Assembly (NCBI GenBank): GCA_020747065.1
Contig: JAGMVK010000014.1
Span: forward strand, 1,240,001 to 1,304,000
Length of the DNA stretch: 64,000 bases
Source: Cadophora sp. MPI-SDFR-AT-0126
Lineage: Eukaryota; Ascomycota; Leotiomycetes; Helotiales; Ploettnerulaceae
Reading direction: 5' to 3'
A model generated the notes under the pieces. It made no database searches, was not told the DNA's origin, and saw only the letters and a list, made by a program, of their open reading frames with translations. A program made the translations under genes and the position numbers. How positions within the stretch are numbered: the first letter of the stretch is position 1; every line of letters begins with the position of its first letter. This document shows positions 18,052 to 30,180 of the stretch, piece after piece.

Positions 18052-19845
18052 ATGTCTTCTCACGTCACGATACCCGAGACTTCGCTATGGGCGAATCGGA
18101 AATGTCTTCTCCTTTGCTGCCTCGTCTCAACAGCCAACATGCAATATGGCTTCGATTCGGCAGCTGTCGGAGCTCTCCAGGCTATGCCTGGCTTCCTCAA
18201 AGTCTTTGGCTATGAAGATCCCACTAGTCCTCTGGGATATGGAATTGATGTAAGCAACAAAAATTCTCTCTCATATATTGGCCGCAAGCTGACAGGTTGA
18301 CAGAGTACTTTTCAACGCCTGATAACATCTCTCTTGACTCTTGGGTCCTTCCTCTCGTCACTCATCGCCGGTTCATTCAGTGCCTATCTGGGACGCAAAC
18401 AAGCTTTGTGGCTGGCATGCGTCCTCAACGCCGCAGCAGTAGCCATCCAAATCGCCACAATCAATAAAGGAGTCTTATACCTAGGACGATTCCTACTCGG
18501 TCTCGCGAATGGATTTTTCGTTACGTTCTCCAATGTCTACACAGCCGAAGCAGCGCCTGCTCATCTGCGAGGCGTTATGGTGGCGCTGTTCGCTTACTGT
18601 AAGCCACTTATTTACTTTCATCTACCCAACCGAAGCTGACAGTTGAAAAGGGGTAAACATCGGTTCCATCCTCGGCGCCACAGTTGACAATTTCACTCGC
18701 GTACATATTTCCAAAGCTTCGTACCAGATTCCCCTCGGCTGCCTCTACATCGTTCCCACCATCCTCGCCATCGGTCTGTTCTTCGTCCCCGAGTCCCCGC
18801 GATGGCTGCTACACAAAGGACGAGACGACCAGGCTCGCGCCTCGTTGAACAAACTCCGCGGTGCCTCTGTTGAAATCCAATACATTGAACTCGAGTGGGC
18901 TGAGATGGTACGCGGTGTAGAGGAAGAGAAGAAATTAGAGAAGAGTATCGGCTTCCTCGATATGTTCCGGGGCTCAGACCTTAGACGGACTCTTCTTTGC
19001 TATGGAATGATCGGCTGTCAGACTGCAAGTGGTATCTGGTTCCTCATCGGATATCAGACGTATTTCCTCAGTCTGGCTGGGATCACCAAGTCGTTCGAAT
19101 TCTCGGTCATGAACACAGTCATCGGATTCATCGGTGTCAATGTTGGCATGGTCTGTATCAGACATGTCTTTGGCAGGCGGTCGATACTGATGATTGGGGC
19201 GACTGCCTGTGGACTATGTCAACTCGCTTCAGCAGTAGCGTATACTGTGAACTCGGGGTCAACGACGACGGGTAAAGTTCTGGTGGCTTTCACAGCTATC
19301 TTTTACTTCTTCTATAATGGCTGTGTAGGTGCAGCTTCTTATCCTGTGGCGACAGAGTTGGTGAGCTCCAGGTTGAGGGCGTGGACGGTGGGTACGGCTA
19401 CGAGTCTAGGGTATATACTTGCATGGTTGGTGGGCTTTTGCAGCCCGTATTTCATCAATCCCGAGGATCTGAATTGGGTACGTCTTTTCCTGTACTCAAA
19501 TCTGCATCCCTCCTTTACAATTGAAGCAAGCTACGAAGAAAGAAAGGAACGAAGAAAGAAAGCAAGCTAACAATGCTTTAGGGACCGAAATATGGTTATA
19601 TATGGGCAGGATCGAACGCTATATGCGTTGTATTTTTCTTCTTCTTTATGCCCGAGATGAAAGGTCGTTCTCTTGAGGAACTTGACGAGATCTTCGAAGC
19701 ACGAACCCCGACTTGGAAATTCAAACAGTTCCAATGCACGATCAGAGATGAAGCTGCTTTTGATATGGCTGAGCGGACAGGTGTCAGAATTGGCAAGGAA
19801 GGAGATGTGAGCGAGCCGGTGGAGAATAGAAACGAGCGAGTTTAG
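18052..19845 (+). CDS. MFS transporter, sugar porter family
   Basis: Exons are 18052-18249, 18304-18598, 18651-19477 and 19582-19845, giving 527 aa. It has twelve predicted membrane helices with the sugar-porter hallmarks: QYGFDSAAVGALQ in helix 1, YLGRKQALW loop 2-3, YLGRFLLGLANGF, AEAAPAHLRG, PESPRWLLHKGR, VFGRRS, and PEMKGRSLEELDEIF after helix 12. The family includes hexose, polyol and quinate permeases of the plasma membrane. The sequence does not decide which, although its place beside an aromatic-type catabolic cluster makes a quinate-like or aromatic-glycoside substrate worth testing. It is transcribed divergently from the P450. Confidence 0.9.
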
Positions 19846-20973
19846 AGGAGCACATGCTTGTATGTGGACGACGAGTATTTCGTGTTCGTCGATTTTGGGG
19901 GACCATTAGAATTGACTTTCTGCTTAGCAAAGCAAAGGGTTTAGGGCTGAGCTTAATGACAATAGACTTCTGACTGAGACAGACTCGAGAGTAAAACTCT
20001 TGAATCGACCAATGGATTTTTTGGACCCACATTCGCCTATAAACTTTTGCAGGGTGTATAAAAGCTTCTTTTGATCAGAATAAACAAATGTTTGAACTGA
20101 CGAATGTACTCCTTCCCACAATTTTCAACATGTTGTACCAGGATTCTGACATGAATATCCTCCCCTAAGCTTATTTCATTCACGAAGTACTGCATACGGC
20201 CGAGTTTTCAGGATTCGAAGGCACTAACAAGCAAATGGCAGCCGAATACCCGAGCCGCCTACACTTTCTGGACAATCCTCACTAACAGTCGACCCACGAA
20301 CAAGGTCCTGGGACATCCATCCCAGGCACTAGCGTGGCTTTCATGTGGGACTCATCCATTTGCGTCTTTCTGTCATTGCCTTGTTCTTGGTAATAGCCAA
20401 TGCCAACGTCGTCAACCCGGTCACGATTCATCTCTCAAGCCTCGTGTCTCATCACCGGTTCAGTTTGTGGGGTTTCCAGGCTTCCAACTCCCAATCGCGG
20501 GGAGGAATCGACAGAAGAGGACCCCGCAAACTTCCCGTCTCCCAAACTGGATCTGCAAAACTGCAGCAACTTCTTGATGGACTAAAAACATGGTTGCCAG
20601 ATGAGGACGAGATATGCAATCCCAGTCCCAGGCCCTGTAGCAGTGCGGCAGCACGTTCATGCGATAATGAAGCTAAGCGATAGATGGGGTTGCATTGCAT
20701 GGAGGCTAGCGAGCTTCCAGGCTGGGGAGACTGGGCCCCACGCTTTGCAAACCTATTCAAACCTCTCCGCACCCATGGTCTGTACAAACAAGAGGTTATG
20801 TTTTTTGCCTTCGCTCTCTTACTACGTTTGAATCATTTCTTGGTACATATATTCCAATCCAACGGACTTTGATTGGGGTTCTGTGAGCTATCGTCAAGAC
20901 GATTGAGGTTGATGCCAAGATCTGTCATTTGGTTGATTGATTTGCCACGGCATCTGTCAAGAGTTTGCACGAC
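19846..20973. promoter_or_regulatory. upstream region of the DHA1 MFS gene with TGTGGGG motif
   Basis: No supported gene in 1.1 kb. TGTGGGG lies at 20466-20472 and the related CCCCAC at 20736-20741, both upstream of the transporter start at 20974. A frame with a signal-peptide-like start at 20345 begins with GTG and has no further support. Confidence 0.45.
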
Positions 20974-23098
20974 ATGAAAGACATGGAGCCAAGAGTTGAA
21001 GCGCATCACTCGAGGCATTTGGTTCACAGGTTCGTTATACTCTCTACTTCGTATCTACTGATTGTGGTTTGTCCTTTGAAAGTTCCTTGTGACCGTGAGC
21101 TAACGATAGAATTCCAGCCATGCCCACGAAGAAGATATTCCAGGGACGGTGAACTTGAACGCAGCGGGTAAGTGATTTTGTTTTTCCAAGCAAGAGGAAG
21201 CCTGAAGACTGTGATATGAATTGTTAAACTGACTATCTGAACAGAGGGCGATGAAACTGGATACGGCCAGGCGTTGTTCCCCGTTCCAGCTGAGGATCCA
21301 AATGATCCGCTTCAAGTAAGACTTCCCATAACAGAACGTACTTTGACAAGCATTATACTGAAACGATGATAGTGGCCTACATACAAGAAGACGATGATTC
21401 TAGTCATCTGTTCGCTCTACTCCTTCCTGGGGAATTCAGCTTTGCTTGGGCCATCCGTGTACATTGGAATCTACTCCGAAGAATTCAAAATTACGCCTGG
21501 CGTCGCCTCCGGACTGGTCTCATATCCCAATCTTGCTTTTGGTTTCGGTAAGTACAGGTGGTGATGATACTTTTCACAGTGTGCTCATCGAATCTGCAGG
21601 TTCCCTCGTTCTCGTCCCAGCATACTTGAAATTCGGAAGAAGACCTGTGATGCTGTTCTCCTTGATCTGTGTAAGTTCCACTACCCGACACTGGTTCCTC
21701 CGACTAACTAGAAGCAGTTCATTGCTGGTCTCATCGGCGCTTCTCAATCTACGACCTTCACTGGTTTGATGATTTGTCGAGTCCTACATGCTTTCGGTTC
21801 CGGAGTCTGTGAGGCTCTCCCCGTCCAACTCGTCAACGACATATTCTTCTTGCATGAAAGGGGCAAGAGAATTGGATACTACACTGGTGAGCGATTCTTG
21901 CAACCTTAATCCTTTCTAATCTAAACTGTGACTAGTCTGTCTCTGCCTTGGAGCCACAGGGCCACTCTACGCCGGCTACATGCTCGCAGGCGGATACTCC
22001 TGGCGCCTATTCTTCTACGTCGAAATCGCGTTCGCAGGAGCCCTCTTCATCCTTGCATTCATCTTCGTTGAAGAAACAATGTACAAGCGAGTTCTGCCTA
22101 CGTCGCTCTCGTCCGGTCTCAACGATAGCAGCGAGAACTATTCGAAAGAAGGAAAGGTCATTCATGCCGAGACTACGTTTTCTTATGTGCCACCTCGCAA
22201 GTCGTTTTTGGCCACGCTGAAGCCATGGAGTGGGATTGATCATGAAGCGGAGTTCTTCATGACTATGCTAAGACCATTCACGCTGTTCTTTGTGCCAGCT
22301 GTGTTTTGGGTCATTACCACTTACGGTATGCTATCTCGTGTTTCTTGGAATATTGATCATGACTAACTTCAAGTTAAGGTATCTACATTGGTCTCGGAGC
22401 ACTAGCATTCAACTTCACCTTCCCCCTGAAGATTGTAGCGCCCCCTTACAACTGGTCAGCCGTAAGTCACCCACAATTACACAAACCCCAAGCTCAACCC
22501 GTCAAAAACAAAACCTAAAATGACTGCACAGACAAACTCAGGCCTCATCGCCGTCGCCAACGCAGTCGGATTCTTCCTCGCCGTCCCCTTCACATTTACA
22601 TCCGACCGCCTCGCCGCCTACCTCACGCGCAGAAACGGCGGCATCCGCGAAGCCGAGATGCGCCTCGGCGTCCTCTGGCCCGCCGTCTTCATCGCCCCAG
22701 CCGGGCTCCTCCTCTACGGCTTCACCGCCGAGCGCGACCTCCACTGGATGGGCTACTTCGCCGGCGTGGCCATGGTGAACTGGAGCGCGTATTTCTTCTT
22801 CTCGTTCACGCTCGCCTATGCTGTTGATAGCTACACGGCGAACACGAGCGAGATGCTGATTGCGATGAATCTGGGGAAGCAGGCTATTAGTTTTGGGATG
22901 GGATTGTATTTGTTAGACTGGATTCTGGAGAGGGGGTATGCGGTGGTTATTGCGGGGATATTCGTTGCTGTTTTGGCGGCGAATAATTTGGCGCTGTTTA
23001 TCTTTGTGTTTGCGGGGAAGAAGATCAGGATTGTTACGGCGAGGAGCTTCGTGGGGAGGATGCATAAGAAGACTGCTGGGACGGTCTTGACGCATTGA
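20974..23098 (+). CDS. MFS transporter, DHA1-like
   Basis: Nine exons: 20974-21029, 21118-21167, 21245-21315, 21373-21547, 21600-21670, 21718-21886, 21936-22325, 22379-22461 and 22532-23098, giving 543 aa. The cytoplasmic N-terminus ends in PNDPLQWPTYKK, the usual lead-in of the family. Helix-loop features include YLKFGRRPVMLFSLI, RVLHAFGSGVCEALPVQLV, HERGKRIGYYT, a long central loop, and a C-terminal half rich in aromatic helix residues. These proton antiporters export or import small organic compounds at the plasma membrane. Nine exons in a 2.1-kb gene is dense even for this genome. TGTGGGG occurs about 500 bp upstream. Direction of transport is not visible. Confidence 0.88.
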
Positions 23099-23615
23099 TC
23101 TGAGGTGGGAAGTGGTGAAATTTGAGAGAAGGCAGGTCCCCATGTACAATGGGCAAGAGAATGTGGATGGGGCGGTTGGTGTATTGTATGGAAAATGTAC
23201 TTCAAATGTTTGAATCTTATCCACTTATCATGCTTCCAGAGTTCTCTTTGCATTTTGACAGATATTTATAATTTTGATCTGTCTATCAATCACTCTCATA
23301 ACACGTCCTCAGCCCCTCTCGCTTACCAAAGATCAACAATGGAACATTCCTGGAAACTTTTGGGACATCGATGCGCACATATTGGCCTCCAATAGACTCA
23401 GATTGATATCAGATCCTCAAAGCAGGCTCGATTATTTTCAGCGAAAGGCCCGAGAGGTTACAAATTGAGTTGAAATGACTCGTCAAAATTGCACACATTG
23501 TGCATTCAAATATCTGGACTAACAAAGTAAGGAGCGCAATTATATCTGGTATATCTACTGGATGACAAATCCTTCACTCAGATCATCACGACAGTCCTTA
23601 TATCGACATACAAGC
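23099..23615. other. convergent 3' intergenic region
   Basis: This lies between the tail-to-tail MFS and FAD-monooxygenase genes. No gene or regulatory motif is seen. Confidence 0.5.
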
Positions 23616-25288
23616 TCACAACCTCGCCTCCTCCTGCCCGACCTCCCCATTCACCTCCCCCTTCCTCCAATGCTGTGTAAAATCATGACAAATCGCATAG
23701 ACCCCCTCATCAAAAACCCTCCTTTTCTCCTCATCCTTGCTTGCCTCCTCAACCATCATCAAAAATGGATCCTCCGTCAACGCCTTACTTGGATCCGTCG
23801 CACTAACCCTCAGAAAATTATCGCTACTCACGGGATTGATAACCGTCTCCCACATCTCCCTCCTGACAACATCATATCTATCTAGTATCTCATCATCCGC
23901 CACCCCTCTCGCAATACCCTCCAGACATTGTGCCAGGCCACCGACGTCGACTAGACCGCCTGTGAGGCCGAGGCCGCCGAAGGGGTTGCAGAGGTGGGCA
24001 GCGTCGGCAGCGAGGAGGACCCGACCGACGCGAAAGGAGGGTGCACAGCGTTGGTGGATACGGTAGGGTCCGACGTTGAGGAGCTTGTAGGAGCCGGGTT
24101 TCGGATTACCGGGAAGCATGCGTTCGTATTTGGCGGGTTGGTGGGCGATTACTTGTTCGGGAGTGAGGGTTGTGTCTTCGCCGTAAGAGACGCGCCAGAG
24201 GCCGTCGGTGGTGATTTTTGCGGCCCTGGATTCAAAAGTGTTAGATCTCAACCTTATTTGTGTTCGGATGGATTTTGCATTTTGGATTTTGGATCTTGAG
24301 GTAAATGAAGTTCGCAGCTTACATGTAATAATCTACGGGGTCGATGATGAAGTTGATATCGTCATAGCCGAACTTCTCGAAGGGGTAGTAAACCTATATT
24401 CTGTCAGTCTCACTTATTTCCATGCAACATGTAATGGGGAACCATACATTGGTAGCTACAATCTGCGCATCCCACGTCTTCCCAGGAAATTCACTCCCAA
24501 ACAGCGTCCTCCTAACCTGACTATTCGCCCCATCACACCCCACCAAATAATCACCCTCCAGCCTCTCCTCGTACCCCTCCTTCCCCTTAACAACCGCCCA
24601 AACTTTGTCCTCCTCATTCACCACATCCACCACATTCGCATCCCACCGCACCTCGATATTGCTATGTCTCGCTACATGCTCGAGGAGCAGCGCACCGAGC
24701 ATACCGAGGGGAAGCACGGTGAGAGCTTCGGGGTTGTGGGGGTGCTGAGAGACGTTCTTGATCGATGTTATGGCTTCGCCGCGGATGTTGCGCCAGGTCA
24801 TGTTATCGGGGATCAGGCCGCGGGTTCGGATGTCTGGGAGGACACCGGCGGAGGCTAGGGCGCGGATTGCGGAGGGGGCGTAGCTATGAGGGAGAAGATG
24901 TTGTGTTAGCTTTGGATTCCTCTACCTTATGGTATTTTCTGCCTTCTGCTCGTTTCAATCGTTCTATTTGCGCTTTTTCTCTATCCTTCACCAGTGGTGT
25001 TCTGACTTGGAGTTGATGTTCTACAGCAAGACAGCACTTACTGTGCAGCCCTCGGCCGATCATCAACTTTTGAGGCAGAATCGAGGAGTGTGACATTGAT
25101 ATCTGGGACTTTCGCGAGGAGGAGGGAGAGAACGAGGCCTGATGGGCCGGCGCCTACGATTATGACCTGGATTCTGTGTTAATGTCGTTATCCAGAGAAA
25201 ACAATTGAACTTCAGAAAGGATGTGGAAGAGATGATTGGAAAAGCAGGGGATTAGAGAAATGTTGAAATAGATGAGACCTACATGCAT
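23616..25288 (-). CDS. FAD-dependent aromatic hydroxylase-type monooxygenase
   Basis: Exons are 25283-25288, 25042-25166, 24448-24883, 24323-24393 and 23616-24225, giving 415 aa. The first coding exon is only ATGCAT. Splicing it to 25166 yields a perfect N-terminus, MHVIIVGAGPSGLVLSLLLA. Motifs are the dinucleotide-binding GAGPSG, the DG motif YLVGCDGANSQVRR, and a GD-type motif RVLLAADAAHLCNPFGGLGL that binds the FAD ribityl and phosphate. This is the salicylate/p-hydroxybenzoate hydroxylase class, which uses NAD(P)H and O2 to hydroxylate phenolic rings in the cytosol. It is divergently paired with the SDR gene across a promoter carrying two inverted TGTGGGG copies. It is a likely ring-activating step of the cluster; the substrate is unknown. 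Confidence 0.88.
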
Positions 25289-25566
25289 AATGCGTACTGC
25301 TTCTGAGATTCAGGTAAGTTGGATTGAGTGACTGAGCAGAGTTATAGAGCTGAAGTGACAGTGGCAGAACAATCTCAGAGCCAGATATTCGAAACTCGAC
25401 GTCAACCAAAGACCCTTCAAAATATCAAGCTCCAAGACCAAAGCTGTCAAAATAATGAAATGCGACACCGTACCTTAGCTCCAGGTCCACAAGCACTAGC
25501 CTGCTCCACCACATCAAATCAACTCTCATTTCACAGATAGAGTACATCTGGGACCTCAGACAAGCA

Positions 25567-25661
25567 TGTGGGGTCTCCATCTTCCTACGAACCCTCCTCC
25601 CCAGCACCTGACCCTCGTGTTCGAGAGAATCGAGGCAGAGAGTGGAAGAGTCGACCCCACA
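25567..25661. promoter_or_regulatory. inverted TGTGGGG pair in the FAD-hydroxylase / SDR divergent promoter
   Basis: TGTGGGG lies at 25567-25573 and CCCCACA at 25655-25661, midway between the start codons at 25288 and 26101. The arrangement resembles that of the P450/MFS promoter. Confidence 0.55.
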
Positions 25662-26100
25662 TGGCGTGCATGAAGGAGCTCAGCTACCCCGCACCTCGCC
25701 AAGAAAATGGTCCGCAGGGGTCTTCCCCTCCAAGACTGGGGGAGGAAAGCGATGTAAGCTCGCAATCGGAAATCCTCCTTCTTCGCCCAGTCTGATCGCT
25801 TCCTGGGTGTCATGAGATGGGTTGGAAATGTGATGGATAGTGGAGATGGTGGAGAAAGGAGGGACCGAGAACTTGGATCTTGGGATTGAGAAGTGGGATT
25901 GGAATTATTTGGAATACTAATTTCTACGAGCAGCTGATTTCTCATTTCTAATTTCTGATTCGAGATCAGCTCTGCCTGTAATCCGTGCCGTCCTCCTTGA
26001 TGCATTACAGGTACCGAACCGGGCACGACATAAGCGAAAATCAACAATAGCAGCAGCAGTGTCACCCCTGTAAGGAGAAGTCAACAAGTCAACGAGCAAA

Positions 26101-27721
26101 ATGGCACACATTCAAATCAACGAAGCTCATTTCGGCACACTGAAAGATAAAGTCGTCGTTCTTACAGGCGGAGCGAATGGTATTGGTCGAGCTGCTGTAC
26201 GACTCTTTCATCGTACGTTCATGACTTTTCTCAGAAGATGCCTTGCGTTATATTTCACATCTATCTTTTTGTTCTTTCAGAAAAAGAAGTTCTAGCAATT
26301 TCTCTGCCCTCGTTGCACCAGCACTTTTCCCATATCAGTCATATCGTGCAGCAGCCATATACCTCTTCATCTATCTACACTTCCATCATCGAGACCGACA
26401 ATCCATTCTCGTTCAGATCTACCTATCTTTCCTTCCCTTCTTTCTTTCTATCTTTCTTTTCATCTCCACGGAAATAGGGAATCACCAGACCACTCTCCAG
26501 TATTCTCCTCGGGTCTTAAGTCAAACTTGGGTTCAAGACTAACGTCCCCTCCTAGACCACGGCGCCAACATAGTCTTCGGCGACATAAACTCCCAACTCG
26601 GCACTGCTCTCGAAGCCGAACTCTCTTCACACCCATCATCACCAACCGCCAAATTCATCCAAACAGACGTCACCTCCTACCCCTCCCAACTGCACCTCTT
26701 CAAAACAGCCATCTCCCTCTTCGGCAAAATCGACATCGTCGTCGCCAACGCCGGGATCTCCATCCCCCGCGACCCATTCTCTTTCTCGCCTCTCAACTCT
26801 AGCAACAACGATGACGATGAGGCGGAAATCGAGAATGAATTCCCGACAGCAGAGATAGATGTCAATTTGAAGGGGTGCTTGTTCACGGCGCGTATTGGGA
26901 TGTTCTATTTGAGGAAGAATAGACTTGGGGGAGGAGAAGGCGGAGGAGGGGATTTGGTGCTGGTGAGTAGTATTGCGGGGTTTAAGGAGAGTACGGGGTT
27001 GGCTGTTTATACGGCGAGTAAGCATGGGGTTTTGGGGTTGTTGAGGGGCGTGAGGGTGCAGGCTGCCAGGGAGGGGGTGAGGGTTAATGCGGTTTGTCCG
27101 TGGATGACTAGTGAGTTTCTCTTCTTTTTGCATATCCCCTTGATGTTGTGAGGCGTTGTCTTCGTGTGTTTTGGTGAGTGTATTGGAATATGAAATACGA
27201 TGATGTCTTAGTGGGAGATCAGCGTTTGAGTTTGAGAAGGTTTGAGGCATAGGGATTTAGGATTTGAGAGTGAGTATGTTATGACTGATGATATTCAACA
27301 CTTAGAAACTGCAATGGTCGCTGGAATCGAATCCGGATGGCGAGACCTCCACCTACCAGAAAACGAGCCCGAGGACGTCGCAAAATCAATCCTCATCTGC
27401 GCGACCGCCAACCGCCTTCTATCCATCTCAAACCTTTCCAATCCCAACCATCCCAATCCCCAACACCAAAATGCAGCCAGCAGTACCAGCAAAACAGACG
27501 AGAATGAACCCGCACCGAAAGTGACGGGACATGAAGGAGCAGCTCTCCCCTTCACAGGCAAGATCCTCTTCGTAGCAGGGGGCCAGAGTTACGAGATTGA
27601 AGATAAGATGGATGAGCTGGAGCCAGTGTGGTTAGGGAGGGAGAATAGTGAGGTTTTGGTTAAGGGGCAGGAGTTTTTGATGAGGGATGGGGTTAGTTGG
27701 GATACTAGTAAGGCGAAGTAG
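26101..27721 (+). CDS. short-chain dehydrogenase/reductase
   Basis: Exons are 26101-26212, 26556-27110 and 27306-27721, giving 360 aa. The Rossmann motif LTGGANGIGRAA lies near residue 20, DVTS after strand 4, NAG in VVANAGISIP, catalytic SSIAGFKESTG with VYTASKHG (Ser/Tyr/Lys), and VNAVCPWMT. It is longer than a typical 250-280 aa SDR because of low-complexity loops (a Ser/Asn/Asp insert after SIPRDPF and an Asn/Pro/His-rich stretch near residue 270). The first intron, 343 nt and very pyrimidine-rich, is by far the longest of this cluster. It is probably an NAD(P)-dependent alcohol or dihydrodiol dehydrogenase; the substrate is unknown. Confidence 0.85.
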
Positions 27722-27889
27722 GACAGAAAGGCATGGGTTTGTGAATCTATGTTGAGTCTAGGCGAAGTGCCAGGAGGGACTTGAAGATGTTAAGTGGTAT
27801 TGGAGAACAACGAGAAGTTCTCGAGGCTCTGTGATGCATGTATCTTACCAAATCAGTGGTTCTTTGATATCATGATATCAGATGTCTAT

Positions 27890-30180
27890 CTACAATTTCG
27901 CCCTCGCACTCTCTATTCGACGCCATGCTGCTCCGTCGAGTGGTTTGTATACAGTCCCATCTAGCCAGTAAAGTCTATCGGCGACACCATCGCCTTCCTC
28001 TCGATTCCTTTCGTCCGTCCAAGGTCGAGTCTTGAGTTCTTCTTTTGCGTATTTGAATGTGGCACCTGTGTTGATTCTGGGGATTGGGTTTACGTGTTAG
28101 AGAGGGAGTTTTCGGTTGAAAAGGAGTTGAAAAGGTTACGAGTGCTTCTTAGGAGAGAAAGGGAAACAGAGAAAATGGGAACGGATGGCATGGAATGGAT
28201 GAGATTAAAGGGGATGGCGCAAAAGAAAAGGGTGAGCTTACTTCTCCGTAAAGCGAATAAGCCTCGGGAAAGCATATTCGGGTAGACCTCGCGATTTGAG
28301 ATGCGATATGAGAGCAGAAAGAAAGGCTGATTCAGCTGCTGCCTTTGAGGATGTCGAAGTCGAAGGAGTGGAAAGTGTTATGGCCGCTGTTCCGAGTTGG
28401 CCGTCATACCTATCCACACATATCAGTCAGCATGTCACAACACCGCAAACCGGGACTACTCCCTCAAAAGTAAACATAACTGACCCCTGAATCTTACTCC
28501 CAAACACCACCACATCCTTCACACCCTCCATCTCTCCCATATACCCCGCGACCTCCCCAGCACTGACATTCTCCCCCTTCCACCTCCAGCTCTCCCCGGC
28601 CCTTTCCACAAACCTCACCCAGCCTTCACTATCTCTAACCAGCAAATCACCACTCCTTTGAAACAAATCTCCTTTCTCAAAAACATCTCGGACGAACTTC
28701 TCATCCGTAGCTTCTCTATCCCCATAGTACTCAGAATAGAAAGCGGGAAATTGAACACGTCCAATCGCTTCGCCGACTTCGTTTGGTGCGCACGGGATGC
28801 AAAACCCAGTTGTGGGAGAGCGGGTCAGGTGCCCGGTCGAGGGGTCGTACCTTACGATGAAGGTATTGCGCTCCAGTTTCCTCGCTAAGAAACCTGAGAA
28901 TCCGACTTTGCCAGCTGAGGCTGCTCCACCGTAAAAGTTGTTGAATTGGGCCAAGCCTTCGGTAGACCTGTACAGCTCTCTGATCTCTGGTATATTGAAT
29001 CGGGATTTAAAGCGTTCCCAGATATCGCCTTGGAGACCGTTGCCGAGGGCTAGTCTGCAGCTGTGCTTTTTGTCGTAGGGTGAGGGAGGAGCCGCAAGGA
29101 GATATCGACATAGTTCGCCGACGTAGACCATGCGTGTTGCGTTGGAGGTGTATAGTTCTTGGGAGAAGCGGGATGCGGAGAATTTGCGGACGGGGATTAG
29201 TGTGCTGGATGTGCCGCAGGCGTAGAGGAGGGCGAGGAGGGCGGTGGCATGAAAGAGAGGGAGACAGCAGTAGGCTCGCATTGGGATGTGGGAGGGTCCA
29301 TCGAGAGGAGACGGCGTGGAGACGGCGATGGGAATGAAGTTTTTGATGGAGACAGCTTTGGGGTGGCCTGTTGTGCCGGAGGTGTAAATTAGGAGAGCTG
29401 GGGAGGAGAGGGGGAGTTTTGGACGGGCAGATAGGGGAGTTGATGGGGGGAGGTTAGTGAGGAGGGAAGGGGTCATTGATATTGATGATCCCCTTGTTGA
29501 TGTGGTAGTGGAAGCGAGAGGCGAGATGTAGCCTAGATTTAAGGAGAGGATTCTCAAGGGTCTGGAATGGATTGTTAATGGGATGTTGGAAACGAGGTCT
29601 GAGGTTGAGATGATGATATCGGTTCTTGCGATTTTGATGCAGTGGGATAATGAATCATCTATTCTGATCTTGAGATTGTGTTACTTTTTGATATAGGCAG
29701 GGTACGTACTTTTCAGTGCTGTGTTGAGAAGTGCCGAGACTGCGCCTAATTTGGCAATCGCGAAGATAGCAATTACCATCTCGGGAGAATTGGTGGCATA
29801 AAGCCCAACCGAAGCTCCAACTTTGATATTATACTGACTTAAATATTGAGCCAGCAAGTCAACATCTAGACTTCATCAGCTTTGGTCACCACTTATTTAT
29901 AGTCATTCCTCCACTTACTCGTTTTCACTTCACCCCAACTCAAAGTCCTCCCTTCAAACCACAATGCCTCGGCATCACTCTCCGCCATCTCCAACATCCG
30001 ATAAAGGGAAGCATCATCACCAAATTGCTTGATTCGGTCTTGCAACGTATGTCCGAACTGAATCTTATGCCTCAGTTCCCTCACGTCGTATCCAATGCCG
30101 AGTTTTGCATTGAGATATCCTGCGCCAAGAACGGTTATTGCTGTGCCTAGAGTTGAGGCGGCGGACGGCAGAAACTCCAT
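27890..30180 (-). CDS. acyl-CoA synthetase, FAT1/FATP-like (AMP-binding)
   Basis: Exons are 29919-30180, 29710-29865, 28485-29658, 28242-28409 and 27890-28076, giving 648 aa. I use the ATG ending at 30180. A hydrophobic N-terminal segment precedes the adenylation domain. Motifs are the P-loop IYTSGTTGHPKA, LPLFHATALL, ELYRSTEGLAQFN, and the C-terminal RSGDLLVRDSEGW with RAGESWRWKGENVSAGEVA. This is the fatty-acid transport protein/very-long-chain acyl-CoA synthetase group, membrane- or peroxisome-associated, which activates carboxylates to CoA thioesters through an acyl-AMP. In this cluster it may activate an aromatic or side-chain acid rather than a fatty acid (inference). Its 3' end is only 170 bp from the SDR stop. 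Confidence 0.9.

Noticed and set aside
20345..20683. Frame with a signal-peptide-like start
   Set aside because: The start codon is GTG, no cysteine pattern or family was recognised, and it lies in the promoter region of the DHA1 transporter.
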